A DNA stretch of 64,000 bases from Kitasatospora sp. MAA19. Lineage in GTDB: Bacteria; Actinomycetota; Actinomycetes; Streptomycetales; Streptomycetaceae. The notes beneath the pieces were generated by a model. The model did no database searches. It was not told the origin of the DNA and was given only the letters and a program-made list of their open reading frames with translations. The stretch spans positions 62,001-126,000 of the forward strand of contig NZ_JARXYZ010000017.1 of NCBI RefSeq assembly GCF_029894125.1, written 5' to 3'. The translations under genes and the position numbers were made by a program. Numbering within the stretch: the stretch's first letter is position 1; the number at the start of each line of letters is the position of its first letter. Shown here piece by piece: positions 1-8,214 of this stretch.

Positions 1-210
1 TTCCGCCGGGGGAGCGTCCCGCACCTCGCCTTCGGGCACGGCGTGCACCACTGCCTCGGCGCGCAGCTGGCCAGGATGGAACTGCGGGTCGTGCTGGACA
101 CCCTGGTGCGCCGGCTGCCCGGCCTGCACCTCGCCGTGCCGGCCGACCAGGTGCCCTGGCGGACCGAGCGCCTCATCCGCGGCGCGGACGCCCTGCCGGT
201 CGGCTGGTGA
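1..210 (+). CDS. Cytochrome P450, C-terminal part (cut by window edge)
   Basis: The reading frame is open from the first base and ends in TGA at 208-210. It encodes the last 69 residues of a P450. The haem-ligand loop FGHGVHHCLG is intact, with the Cys thiolate ligand, and is followed by a normal L-helix (AQLARMELRVVLDTL). The C-terminal strand region has typical length, so this end of the gene looks healthy. The stop lies 103 nt before the carboxylic acid reductase start on the same strand with no clear terminator between, so the two genes are probably co-transcribed. The substrate cannot be judged from this fragment. Confidence 0.9.
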   Translation, partial: FRRGSVPHLAFGHGVHHCLGAQLARMELRVVLDTLVRRLPGLHLAVPADQVPWRTERLIRGADALPVGW

Positions 211-313
211 GACTCGCGCCGGTGGCGGGGCGCCCGCCGGCCGGGACCACCGCCCGCCGGCGCAGGGTCCAGTCCGCAATCGACATCACCCGGACGCTAC
301 GGGAGGGCTCAGC

Positions 314-3300
314 ATGGCCGAACCACTGGAGCCGGTCACCGCGGTCGTGCGTGATCCGGGCAAGGGACTTGCCGAGGTCATGGCGGCCATCATGGAGGGC
401 TACGGGGACCGGCCCGCGCTCGGCGAACGCGCCCGGGAGCCCTCGACCGCGCGCCTGCTCCCCGGCTTCGACACCATCAGCTACCGCGAGTTGTGGGCCC
501 GGGTGCGCGCGGTCGCCGGCGAGTGGCACCACCACCCGCAGTACCCGCTGAGCGCGGGCGACCGGCTCTGCCTCCTGGGGTTCACCAGCACCGACTACGC
601 CACGCTCGACCTCGCGTGCATCCACGCGGGCGTCGTGGCCGTACCGCTGCAGTCCAGCGCACCGCTGTCCCAACTGGGGCCGCTCATCGCCGAGACCGAA
701 CCGCTCGCCCTCGCCGCGAGCATCGAGCGCCTGGACACCGCCGTGGAGGCCACCCTCGGGGGAACCACGATCCGACGGGTGATCGTGTTCGACTACCGCC
801 CCGAGGTCGCGGAGCAGCGCGACGCCTTCGAGTCCGCCCGAAGGCGCCTGGCCGAAGCCGGCCGCCCGGTGGCCGTCGAACCGCTGGCCGCCGTGATCGA
901 CGCCGGAGCCGTCCTGCCACCCGCGCCCCTGTTCACCGCCGACCCGGGCGACGACCCGCTGGCCCTGATCATCTACACCTCCGGCAGCACCGGCACCCCC
1001 AAGGGGGCCATCTACACCCAACGGCTGGTCGGCACCTCGTGGAACGGGTTCACCTACGGCTCGGAGGACGTGCCCCCGATCAGCATCCACTACATGCCGC
1101 AGAGCCACCTCGCCGGCCACATGGCGCTGATGGGCTCGCTCGCCCGGGGCGGTGTCGGCTACTTCACCGCCAGGAGCGACCTGTCCACCCTGTTCGAGGA
1201 CATCGGGCTGGTCCGCCCCACGGAGCTGACCATGGTCCCGCGCGTGTGCGACATGATCTTCCAGCAGTACCGGAGCGAACTGGACCGGCGGGCCGGCGAG
1301 CCGGGCGACGTCGAGACGGCGGTCAAGACCGACCTGCGGGAGAACTTCCTCGGCGGGCGCGTCGCCAAGGCCTTCTGCGGCACCGCCCCGCTGTCCGCCG
1401 AGGTGGCGGCCTTCGTCGAGTCCTGCCTCGGCTTCCACCTCTACACCGGCTACGGCTCCACCGAAGCCGGCGGGGTGCTGCTCGACACGGTGGTGCAGCG
1501 CCCGCCGGTGCTCGACTACAAGCTGGTCGACGCCCCGGAGCTGGGCTACTTCCGGACGGACGTGCCGCACCCGCGCGGCGAGCTGCTGCTCAAGACGACC
1601 ACCGCCATCCCCGGGTACTACAAGCGGCCCGAGCTCACCGCCGAGATCTTCGACGCGGACGGCTACTACCGGACCGGCGACATCATGGCCGAGATCGGGC
1701 CCGACCGGCTGGTCCACGTCGACCGCACCAAGGACGTCCTGAAGCTCTCCCAGGGCGAGTTCGTGGCCGTCTCCCGCCTGGAGGGCGTCTTCGTCGCCAG
1801 CCCCCTCATCCGTCAGGTCTTCGTGTACGGCAACAGCGAGCGCGCCTACCCGCTCGCCGTGATCGTCCCCGCGCCGGACGCGCTGGCCAGGGCCGGCGGG
1901 GACACCGCCGCGCTCAAGCCGCTGCTCGCCGAGTCGCTCCAGCGGGCCGCCAAGGAGGCCGAGCTCAACTCCTACGAGATCCCGCGCGACTTCCTGATCG
2001 AGACCGAACCCTTCAGTACCGGCAACGGCCTGCTCGCCGACAGCCACAAGCTGCTGCGCCCCAGACTCCGGGAGCGCTACGGCACGGCCCTGGAGCGGCT
2101 GTACACCGAACTCGCCGACGGGCAGGCCCGACAGCTGCGCGCACTGCGGCAGGCCGGGCCGGACCAGCCGGTGGCGGAGGTGGTCGGCCGGGCCGCCCAG
2201 GCGCTGCTCGGTTGTTCCGGCACCGAGCTGAGGGCCGACGCCCACTTCACCGAGCTGGGTGGGGACTCGCTGTCCGCGCTGTCCTTCGCCACGCTCATGA
2301 AGGAGATCTTCCGGATCGAGCTGCCGGTCGGGGTGGTGATCAGCCCGGCCAACGACCTGGCGCGGCTGGCGCGGTACATCGAGGAGGAACGCGGATCCGG
2401 GGCGAAACGGCCCACCTTCGCCTCCGTCCACGGCGAGCACGGCTCCGAGGTCCGCGCGGGTGATCTGACCCTGGATCGCTTCCTCGACGCCTCGACGATC
2501 GCCGCCGCCCCGACCCTGCCCCGCCCCGACGGCGCCGTCCGCACCGTCCTGCTGACCGGGGCCACCGGCTACCTCGGCCGGTTCCTGTGCCTGGAATGGC
2601 TGGAGCGGCTGGCGTCCTCGGGCGGCCGGCTGGTCTGCGTCGTCCGGGGCGGCGACGCCGCCGCGGCGGCGCAGCGGCTGGAAGCGGCCTTCGACAGCGG
2701 TGACGCCGAACTGCTCGGGCGCTACCGGGACTTGGCCGAGGGGAGCCTGGACGTCCTCGCGGGCGACATCGGCGAGCCGCGGTTGGGCCTGGACGAGGAC
2801 ACCTGGCAGCGGCTGGCCGACACCGTGGACCTGATCGTCCACCCGGCCGCCCTGGTCAACCACGTGCTGCCCTACCGCGAGCTGTTCGGACCCAACGTCG
2901 TCGGCACGGCCGAACTGATCCGCCTGGCGCTCACCTCGCGGATCAAGCCCGTCACCTACGTGTCCACGGTCGCGGTGCTCGCCGGATCCGCGCCCGCAGT
3001 CCTCGACGAGGACGCCGACATCCGCCGCAGCAGCCCGGTGCGGCGGCTCGACCAGGGCTACGCCAACGGGTACGCGACCAGCAAGTGGGCGGGCGAGGTC
3101 CTGCTCCGGGAGGCGCACGACCTGTGCGGGCTGCCGGTCGTCACCCTCCGGTCGGACATGATCCTCGCGCACAGCCGGTACCGGGGGCAGCTGAACGTGC
3201 CCGACGTCTTCACCCGGCTACTGCTCAGCCTGCTCGCCACCGGCATCGCGCCGGGCTCGTTCTACCGCAACGGCAAGCGCGCGCACTACGACGGCCTGCC

Positions 3301-3721
3301 GGTCGACTTCACCGCCGAGGCCGTCGCCACGCTGGGCGCGCAGGCCACCGGGGGCTACCGGACCTTCAACGCGCTGAACCCGCACGACGACGGCGTCTCG
3401 CTGGACACCTTCGTCGACTGGCTCATCGAGGCCGGCCACCCGATCCGGCGGATCGACGACTACGACGACTGGCTCGCCCGCATCACGACCGCGCTCCGCG
3501 CCCTGCCGGAGAAGCAGCGCCAGGACTCGTTGCTGCCCCTGCTGCCCGCCTTCGCGCAGCCCGAGGAGGGCGTCCCCGGTTCGGCGGTTCCCGCCGCGCG
3601 GTTCCACGCCGCCGTGCGGGCCGCGAAGGTCGGCCCGGACCAGGACATCCCGCACCTGTCGGCGGCCCTGATCGGCAAGTACGTCACCGACCTGCGCCAC
3701 CTCGGGCTGCTCCTTCGTTAG
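314..3721 (+). CDS. car: Carboxylic acid reductase (adenylation, carrier, thioester-reductase)
   Basis: This 1135-aa protein has the full length and domain order of actinobacterial carboxylic acid reductases, which convert a carboxylic acid to an aldehyde using ATP and NADPH. The adenylation domain shows YTSGSTGTPKGA near residue 221 and GYGSTEAGG near 380. The carrier domain has ELGGDSLSAL near 650, with the Ser for the phosphopantetheine arm. The reductase domain has TGATGYLG near 748 for NADPH and the CAR-typical YANGYATSKWAGE near 916, containing the Tyr-x-x-x-Lys pair. A GGGAGGG ribosome site precedes the ATG. It needs a phosphopantetheinyl transferase encoded elsewhere. The P450 upstream and NTF2-like gene downstream suggest a small oxidative tailoring operon. 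The acid substrate is unknown. Confidence 0.93.
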   Translation: MAEPLEPVTAVVRDPGKGLAEVMAAIMEGYGDRPALGERAREPSTARLLPGFDTISYRELWARVRAVAGEWHHHPQYPLSAGDRLCLLGFTSTDYATLDLACIHAGVVAVPLQSSAPLSQLGPLIAETEPLALAASIERLDTAVEATLGGTTIRRVIVFDYRPEVAEQRDAFESARRRLAEAGRPVAVEPLAAVIDAGAVLPPAPLFTADPGDDPLALIIYTSGSTGTPKGAIYTQRLVGTSWNGFTYGSEDVPPISIHYMPQSHLAGHMALMGSLARGGVGYFTARSDLSTLFEDIGLVRPTELTMVPRVCDMIFQQYRSELDRRAGEPGDVETAVKTDLRENFLGGRVAKAFCGTAPLSAEVAAFVESCLGFHLYTGYGSTEAGGVLLDTVVQRPPVLDYKLVDAPELGYFRTDVPHPRGELLLKTTTAIPGYYKRPELTAEIFDADGYYRTGDIMAEIGPDRLVHVDRTKDVLKLSQGEFVAVSRLEGVFVASPLIRQVFVYGNSERAYPLAVIVPAPDALARAGGDTAALKPLLAESLQRAAKEAELNSYEIPRDFLIETEPFSTGNGLLADSHKLLRPRLRERYGTALERLYTELADGQARQLRALRQAGPDQPVAEVVGRAAQALLGCSGTELRADAHFTELGGDSLSALSFATLMKEIFRIELPVGVVISPANDLARLARYIEEERGSGAKRPTFASVHGEHGSEVRAGDLTLDRFLDASTIAAAPTLPRPDGAVRTVLLTGATGYLGRFLCLEWLERLASSGGRLVCVVRGGDAAAAAQRLEAAFDSGDAELLGRYRDLAEGSLDVLAGDIGEPRLGLDEDTWQRLADTVDLIVHPAALVNHVLPYRELFGPNVVGTAELIRLALTSRIKPVTYVSTVAVLAGSAPAVLDEDADIRRSSPVRRLDQGYANGYATSKWAGEVLLREAHDLCGLPVVTLRSDMILAHSRYRGQLNVPDVFTRLLLSLLATGIAPGSFYRNGKRAHYDGLPVDFTAEAVATLGAQATGGYRTFNALNPHDDGVSLDTFVDWLIEAGHPIRRIDDYDDWLARITTALRALPEKQRQDSLLPLLPAFAQPEEGVPGSAVPAARFHAAVRAAKVGPDQDIPHLSAALIGKYVTDLRHLGLLLR

Positions 3722-3760
3722 CCCCTGACCCATCCGACGCGGAAGAAACGGGAGTTCGAC

Positions 3761-4186
3761 ATGGCGCAGAGCATCGACGAGACGGTCCTGGCGGGTCTGC
3801 GGCGCCTGGAGGTGAGCGACTTCGCGGGCTTCCGGGCGCTGTGCACCGCCAAGGCCACGGTGTGGCAGAACGACGGGCAGGGGGAGCAGCCGATCGGCGA
3901 GCGGCTGGAGCACTTCAAGTCCTTCGCCGCGACGCTCGATTCCTTGCGGTACGACGTCATCCGCCAGTTCCGGAAGTCGGACGAGGTGCTCCAGCAGCAG
4001 GTCATCCACCTGGTGCTGACCGACGGTTCCCGCCATGAGGTCCAGACCGTCGTGTACTTCCGGTTCGAGGGTGAGCTGATCGACCGGATCGAGGAGTACG
4101 TCTACACCGTGCCGGAGAGTACGAGTCCGGAGGGTGCGAGTCCGGCGAGCACGGCGTCAGGCGACGGCGACTCCGCCGCCCGGTAG
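3761..4186 (+). CDS. NTF2-like / SnoaL-like protein
   Basis: A 141-aa protein starting 39 nt after the reductase stop, with GGGAG before the ATG. It has the size and strand-rich pattern of the NTF2/SnoaL fold: an N-terminal helix, a middle region around residues 30-50 on acid-loaded strands, and a C-terminal strand VVYFRFEGELIDRIEEYV. Members of this fold act as small cyclases, isomerases, dehydratases or ligand-binding proteins, so the sequence alone does not fix the reaction. The last 20 residues are Ser/Pro/Gly-rich and probably disordered. Operon context suggests it handles the aldehyde or acid of the reductase pathway; that is inference. Confidence 0.7.
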   Translation: MAQSIDETVLAGLRRLEVSDFAGFRALCTAKATVWQNDGQGEQPIGERLEHFKSFAATLDSLRYDVIRQFRKSDEVLQQQVIHLVLTDGSRHEVQTVVYFRFEGELIDRIEEYVYTVPESTSPEGASPASTASGDGDSAAR

Positions 4187-4192
4187 CCCGAA

Positions 4193-4246
4193 CGACCGCC
4201 GGGGCGTGGAAGTCGGTTCCGCCGACTTCCCACGCCCCGGCGGTCG
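4193..4246. terminator. Long hairpin between convergent genes
   Basis: Two arms of about 24 nt (4193-4216 and 4222-4246) pair almost perfectly, with a single extra C in the right arm and a 5-nt loop. The hairpin sits between the stop of the NTF2-like gene and the stop of the convergent lipoprotein gene, so it can terminate transcription in both directions. Confidence 0.85.
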
Positions 4247-4254
4247 TGGCGAGC

Positions 4255-5622
4255 TCAGCCCTCCTGGGCGAGGCCCTTGATGTCCTCGTAGCCCATGCCG
4301 AGCTGGTTGAACATCAGGATCTGCTCCTTGGGCATGCCGAGACCGGTGAGCTCCGTGAGCTGCGCGTCGGTCAGCGGCTTGCCGGGGCCGGCCTGCGGCT
4401 TGCCGGAGGTCCCGAACCCGCCCTTCCCGGCGCCGGCCCCGGCGCTCGCGAGGGAGAGCACCGCGTTCTGGATGTCCTCCCCGGTGAGCTTGGTGGCGTC
4501 GGTCGGTGCCTGGACGGTCGGGGCGGACTGGCTGAACGCGAGCTTCACCGGGAACGCGGTGCCCGGGCCGGCCTTCGACGAGAGCTGCGCGAGGTCGAAG
4601 GTGGCCGAGGAGAACTTGCCGCCCTTCAGGTACACGTCGACGCCGATCTTGCGGTCGGGCACGTCGGCCGGGACCTTGGCGGGGAGCTTCCCGAACTGCT
4701 CCGGGAACTTCGCGGACAGCGGCTTGACGGCGTTCAGCACCCCGTCGAACACGTCGCGGGCCGGGGCGCTCATCAGGACGTGGTCGGCGCCGTCCGCCTT
4801 GCCCTTGTCCTCGAAGGTGACGGTGCGGGTGAACACGTCCTTCAGCGAGTTGGTCAGCTGCTTGGCGGTGTCCGGGTCCAGCGAGGGCTTGCCGGTCGGG
4901 GTGGTCGACTTGGCCCCGTCGGACTTCTTGGCCGCGTCCGCGAGCTCCTGCAGGTCGAGCGAGACCCACTTGCCGGCCAGCACGTCCTTGACCGGGTTCA
5001 GCTCGGCGGGCAGGTCCTTGGCGATCGCGTCCACCTGCGCCGGGTCCTCGCCGACCAGCTTCACCAGGCCCTTGGCGTCGGCGCGCACGAACGCCTTGGC
5101 GTCGACCTGGCGGTACTCCAGGAGCGCGGTGCCCTTCTTGTCGGAGAGCACGTAGGAGACGCGCAGCGACTTGTCCGGCGTCACCTCCTGGGAGCCACCC
5201 TGGTTTTGCGCGTTCTTGAAGGTGTCGAGTTCCTTGAGGGGCTTGTCGGCGGCCATCGCGACGGAGACGCTCAGCCCGGACAGGGCCTCGGCGCTCTTCT
5301 GCTCGACCTTGTCCCCGGTGGCGTTGCCGAAGGCGACGATCTGCTCGGGAGTGGCGTCCACGGAGATCGTGGCAGCGGCGGCGGTGCCGTCGCCGATCGC
5401 GCCGAAGGCCTTGGAGACCTTCTGAGCGGCCGAAAGCTGCTGGACGGTGCCGCAGGCGGTCAGACCCGCGGCGAGGACGGACGCGCAGACGGCGACGGGC
5501 ATGGCGCCGCGTGCGGCCTTGCGAATAACGGTGTTGATGGTACGTCTCCCGTGTGACTGGACCTGGGCCGCGGACCGGCCGATCCCTCCCCTGTGGCGTG
5601 TGGCGCCACAGCGCTCACACAT
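4255..5622 (-). CDS. Secreted lipoprotein, substrate unknown
   Basis: A putative lipoprotein with a hydrophobic stretch ending in the lipobox LTAC, followed by a mature part of about 400 residues rich in Lys, Asp and Ala. It resembles the LppX/LprAFG-type or DUF-type lipoproteins common in Streptomyces, but no specific family is certain. The start is unclear. The only in-frame ATG with a basic n-region is at 5622, which would give an unusually long signal of about 60 residues and lacks a ribosome site. A good GGGAGA site instead lies a few nt before an ATC codon at 5536-5538. The ATG at 5502 would remove the basic n-region. It is transcribed toward the shared terminator at 4193-4246. Confidence 0.75.
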   Translation of the reverse strand: MCERCGATRHRGGIGRSAAQVQSHGRRTINTVIRKAARGAMPVAVCASVLAAGLTACGTVQQLSAAQKVSKAFGAIGDGTAAAATISVDATPEQIVAFGNATGDKVEQKSAEALSGLSVSVAMAADKPLKELDTFKNAQNQGGSQEVTPDKSLRVSYVLSDKKGTALLEYRQVDAKAFVRADAKGLVKLVGEDPAQVDAIAKDLPAELNPVKDVLAGKWVSLDLQELADAAKKSDGAKSTTPTGKPSLDPDTAKQLTNSLKDVFTRTVTFEDKGKADGADHVLMSAPARDVFDGVLNAVKPLSAKFPEQFGKLPAKVPADVPDRKIGVDVYLKGGKFSSATFDLAQLSSKAGPGTAFPVKLAFSQSAPTVQAPTDATKLTGEDIQNAVLSLASAGAGAGKGGFGTSGKPQAGPGKPLTDAQLTELTGLGMPKEQILMFNQLGMGYEDIKGLAQEG

Positions 5623-5630
5623 GTGATCAC
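5599..5630. promoter_or_regulatory. Palindromes at the lipoprotein gene 5' end
   Basis: A perfect 12-bp palindrome TGTGGCGCCACA (5599-5610) is followed by the overlapping palindromes CACATGTG (5618-5625) and GTGATCAC (5623-5630). On the minus strand a GATAAT hexamer lies just upstream of the ATG at 5622 and could be a -10 element. If so, that ATG would sit at or near the transcript start. A regulator site is plausible but not proven. Confidence 0.35.
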
Positions 5631-5706
5631 ATTATCAACAAGTGGGTGTGTGATTTCTTCGGTCTCCGATTTCGTCAGTCGCCGGGTTCGGTAGCCATCG
5701 ATTTCG

Positions 5707-6558
5707 TCAGTTGCCGGCTCGCAGCCCGACCCGCAGCCCGGCGAGCAGGACCGGAAGCGACCGGTGGCCGTTGGAGATCAGCGACGCGACCGGGGCCAAC
5801 TCGGCACCCGGAGCGAGCGCGAGGTCCGGGAAGCGTTCGAAGAGCCTGCGCAGCGCCGTCTCGGCCTCCATCCGGGCCAGCGGCGCGCCCAGGCAGAAGT
5901 GGGGGCCGTGCCCGAAGGCGAGGTGGTCCTTCACCGGCCGGGTGACGTCGAAGGCGTCGCCGGTGTCGCCGTACCGGCAGGGGTGTCGCCCGGCGGCCGC
6001 GTAGGCGGCGAGGATGGCCTCTCCCCGGCGGATCGTCACCTCGTCCGACAGCCGGATGTCCTCGACGGCGTAGCGCAGGGGCAGGTGCGCCACCGGGGCG
6101 TCGTGGCGCAGCGCCTCCTCGACGACGTCGCTCCACCGCGCCCGGCCGGCCCGGACCTCGGCGAGCTGGTCGGGGTGGGTGAGCAGCAGCGCGATCCCGT
6201 TGTCGATCAGGTTCACCGTCGTCTCGTAGCCGGCCGAGACCACCAGCAACAGGGTGTCGCGGAGCTCCTGTTCGGTCAGGGCGGCGGCCTCGCCCTCGCC
6301 CTCGGTGTCCCGGGCCGTGACCCACACGGCCAGCGGCCAGGTGGGGACCACCTTCGGGAAGTCCGGCCAGTGCCGGTGGCCGTCCTTGGAGACCCGGGGG
6401 TCCTTCAGCAGCAGCTCCAGCAGGCCGGGGTCGGCCACGGCCCAGGCCTCGACGCCGAGGATGTCGACGGGCGTCGCCGGGCCGCGCGCGCACAACTCGG
6501 CGGTCTCGGCGTCGCGTTCGCGGCCGGTGGGATCGAGGACGAGGCGCGGGCAGTCCAT
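5707..6558 (-). pseudogene. Cytochrome P450 with internal in-frame deletion
   Basis: The frame starts at ATG 6558 behind a good AGGAG site and ends normally, but encodes only 283 residues instead of about 400. The N-terminal part runs normally to WPLAVWVTAR, then jumps to a segment (DTEGEGEAAALTEQEL) that in intact relatives lies just before the I-helix. About 110-120 residues covering helices C to H are missing. Downstream parts are preserved: I-helix SAGYETTVN, K-helix EEALR, and haem loop FGHGPHFCLG. The gene therefore keeps its frame but cannot fold as a normal P450. I call it a pseudogene, with the caveat that it may still be translated. Confidence 0.8.
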
Positions 6559-6689
6559 GAGGGCTCCTTCGCTCGGTCGAGTCGGGCGGGAGGCACCGGA
6601 GCAGCGCTCCGGATCAAGGATGCGGCCGCAACCCCGCCCGCGTCGGGAGGGCGTCCCGGCCGACGCGGGGGTCCCCTGGAAGCCTTGGG

Positions 6690-6890
6690 GCGGAAGGAGT
6701 TCGCCGGTGCGGGCGGTGTGGGCGTACCCGTGGGCGCTGGCCTTCGGGGTGCGGGTCCGGGTGCGGTAGCCGACGTGGATCAGGCCGAAGCGCCTGTCGT
6801 AGCCGTGGGCCCATGCGAAGTTGTCCAGCAGGTCCTCGGGGTAGGCGCCGTCCGGCGTCGGGCCGAGGAAGACGCGGTTGCCGACGGCGT
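6690..6890 (-). pseudogene. C-terminal fragment of a GH1 beta-glucosidase
   Basis: Read on the minus strand, this stretch encodes YPEDLLDNFAWAHGY, then RRFGLIHVGY and RTPKASAHGYAHTARTGELLP. It matches the end of family GH1 glycosidases (usual form LLDNFEWAYGY-KRFGLVHVDY-TPKASARWY). No start, catalytic acid or nucleophile is present, and the frame runs on without a stop into the region before the deleted P450. It is a leftover of a once longer gene. Confidence 0.7.
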
Positions 6891-6910
6891 CGATCCGGGG
6901 CGGGTCACCG

Positions 6911-7615
6911 TCACGCCCGCGAAGCGGCCGGTGACTCCCGGAGGGTGCGGCGGGCGGCGGCTGCGGCGAGCAGGGCCCAGAGCAGGCTGAGGCCGGCCAC
7001 GGCGTAGACGCCGCCGGAGAGGAAGGCGAAGTCGAGGTCCCCGGAGGCGGGCGGGGCCCAGCCCTCGGGGTCGACGAGGACGGTGGTGGTGGTGCCGATG
7101 TCGGACGATCCGTAACAGCCCGAGCCCTGGTACTCGGCGTGCGGGAGCGGCTTTCCGTCCGTGCGGCGGATGCCGCAGGTCCAGTGCGTCCTGCCGCCCT
7201 TGTCCTTGCTGCCGTGGGCCCAGGTGATGACCGCCTCGGTCCGCTCCCCGCGGTGGGCGAGGACCTCCGCCCGGGTGGTGGCCGTGGGGACGGCGAGGAG
7301 CAGGACGCCCAGCAGGACGCCGGGCCAGAGCACCCAGCCGCGGGCACGCACCGCCATCAGTGCGCCCAGCGAGGCGATGAGCGCCAGTACGGCGAGGATC
7401 GTGAAGAGGGCGGTGTGGTCCGGGTCGACGGCGAGCACCATCAGCCCGACGATCGTCACCGGGGCGAGCACCGCGACCAGGGCCGCCGTCCGGCGGATGG
7501 TCCGGGGCGACAGCGGTTTGTCCTTCCGGGGCCGCTTCCGCTGGGCGGTCTTCGGCCGTTGGGCGGCGGCCGCGTCGCTCAGCGGTCTCTTCTGCTTCTT
7601 CCGGCCCTTTGCCAT
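6911..7615 (-). CDS. Membrane protein, DUF3592-like
   Basis: A 234-aa protein. A Lys/Arg-rich cytoplasmic N-terminus of about 40 residues is followed by transmembrane helices near residues 43-62, 68-88 and 93-112. Then comes a soluble extracytoplasmic domain with three Cys (TWAHGSKDKGG to SGCYGSSDIG), and a last helix near 203-222 before a short Arg-rich tail. The layout of helix pair, small Cys-containing domain and helix resembles DUF3592-type membrane proteins. No enzymatic motif is visible. It is flanked by gene remnants on both sides and appears intact. Confidence 0.7.
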   Translation of the reverse strand: MAKGRKKQKRPLSDAAAAQRPKTAQRKRPRKDKPLSPRTIRRTAALVAVLAPVTIVGLMVLAVDPDHTALFTILAVLALIASLGALMAVRARGWVLWPGVLLGVLLLAVPTATTRAEVLAHRGERTEAVITWAHGSKDKGGRTHWTCGIRRTDGKPLPHAEYQGSGCYGSSDIGTTTTVLVDPEGWAPPASGDLDFAFLSGGVYAVAGLSLLWALLAAAAARRTLRESPAASRA

Positions 7616-7755
7616 GGTGGCCCCCGTTCGGTGGTTCGTCGTACTGCTCGCGACAGTGTGACCGGAGGCCTGGCGGCGTGGAAGACCGGGGCCGCTGTTC
7701 CGACCGGCCCGGGGCCGGCCGGAGGAACGGACCCGTCACGGTTCGTCATGGCTCG

Positions 7756-7850
7756 TCATGGACGGCCGAGACCTTCCTGTTCGAGGTCGAGGTCGCGTTG
7801 GAGGCGGCGCAGCGTGGTGTCGCTGATGCGGTGCTCCTCGTCCGGCGACG
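7756..7850 (-). pseudogene. C-terminal remnant, possibly of a CPA1 Na+/H+ antiporter
   Basis: The minus strand encodes SPDEEHRISDTTLRRLQRDL, then DLEQEGLGRP and a stop. This resembles the cytoplasmic tail of actinobacterial CPA1 sodium/proton antiporters, which typically end in a form like GRISD-LRR-ERELDLEEARL. No transmembrane part precedes it; the small Cys-rich gene does. The match is short, so this is a low-confidence remnant. Confidence 0.35.
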
Positions 7851-7871
7851 GGCGTCCGTCGGCGGTGCCCG

Positions 7872-8036
7872 TCAGCGGCGACCGAACAGCCGCGCCAGGA
7901 AACCGCCCCGGCCCTTCGTCCGGTCGCAGGCGCAGCGTCCGGACTCGGGCACCCCGGCGAGCACCTGGTCGACGTGCATGCCGCACCCCGCATAGCTCGC
8001 CTTGCCGCAGGTCCGGCAAGTGGTTCGTCGACACAT
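7872..8036 (-). CDS. Small Cys-rich protein (54 aa), possible metal-binding role
   Basis: A short gene with a clear GAGGAG site 7 nt before its ATG. It encodes MCRRTTCRTCGKASYAGCG followed by MHVDQVLAGVPESGRCACDR and a basic tail KGRGGFLARLFGRR. Six Cys, two of them in CRTC and two in CAC, plus His suggest a small zinc- or copper-binding fold. The pattern TTC-x-x-CGK-x-x-x-x-GCG-x-HV followed by a late C-x-C recurs in small uncharacterised actinobacterial proteins. A CsoR-like operator lies about 50 bp upstream, so copper control is likely; the role, such as copper buffering, is inference. Confidence 0.7.
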   Translation of the reverse strand: MCRRTTCRTCGKASYAGCGMHVDQVLAGVPESGRCACDRTKGRGGFLARLFGRR

Positions 8037-8086
8037 CGCGCTACTCCTCACGTCGCACCCCCGGATGGGGCGCCGGTCCTGCCAAT

Positions 8087-8102
8087 ATACCCCTATGGGT
8101 AT
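8087..8102. promoter_or_regulatory. CsoR-like copper operator
   Basis: The site ATACCCCTATGGGTAT is an inverted repeat, ATACCC and GGGTAT with a 4-nt spacer, in an AT-rich pocket. It matches the form of actinobacterial CsoR operators (TACCC-N4-GGGTA). It lies 51 bp upstream of the small Cys-rich gene on the minus strand. No CsoR gene is present in this window. Confidence 0.6.
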
Positions 8103-8214
8103 TTTTACGGCGCGGGGGCGGCCCGGGACCCGGACCCCGTCGTGCCCGGGCCCCGTCGTGTCCGGCTGGTCAGCCCCGGCCGGTCCGGGGCGCCGGACCG
8201 GCCGTAGCCCCGGA

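Noticed and set aside
173..3172. A 999-residue open frame antisense to the carboxylic acid reductase
   Set aside because: Its composition (Gly, Val, Arg, Gln-rich) is typical of antisense frames in high-GC DNA, and the opposite strand encodes a clear multidomain enzyme.
6614..6814. Short minus-strand frames overlapping the GH1 fragment
   Set aside because: Pro/Arg-rich shadow translations; the GH1-like frame explains the region better.
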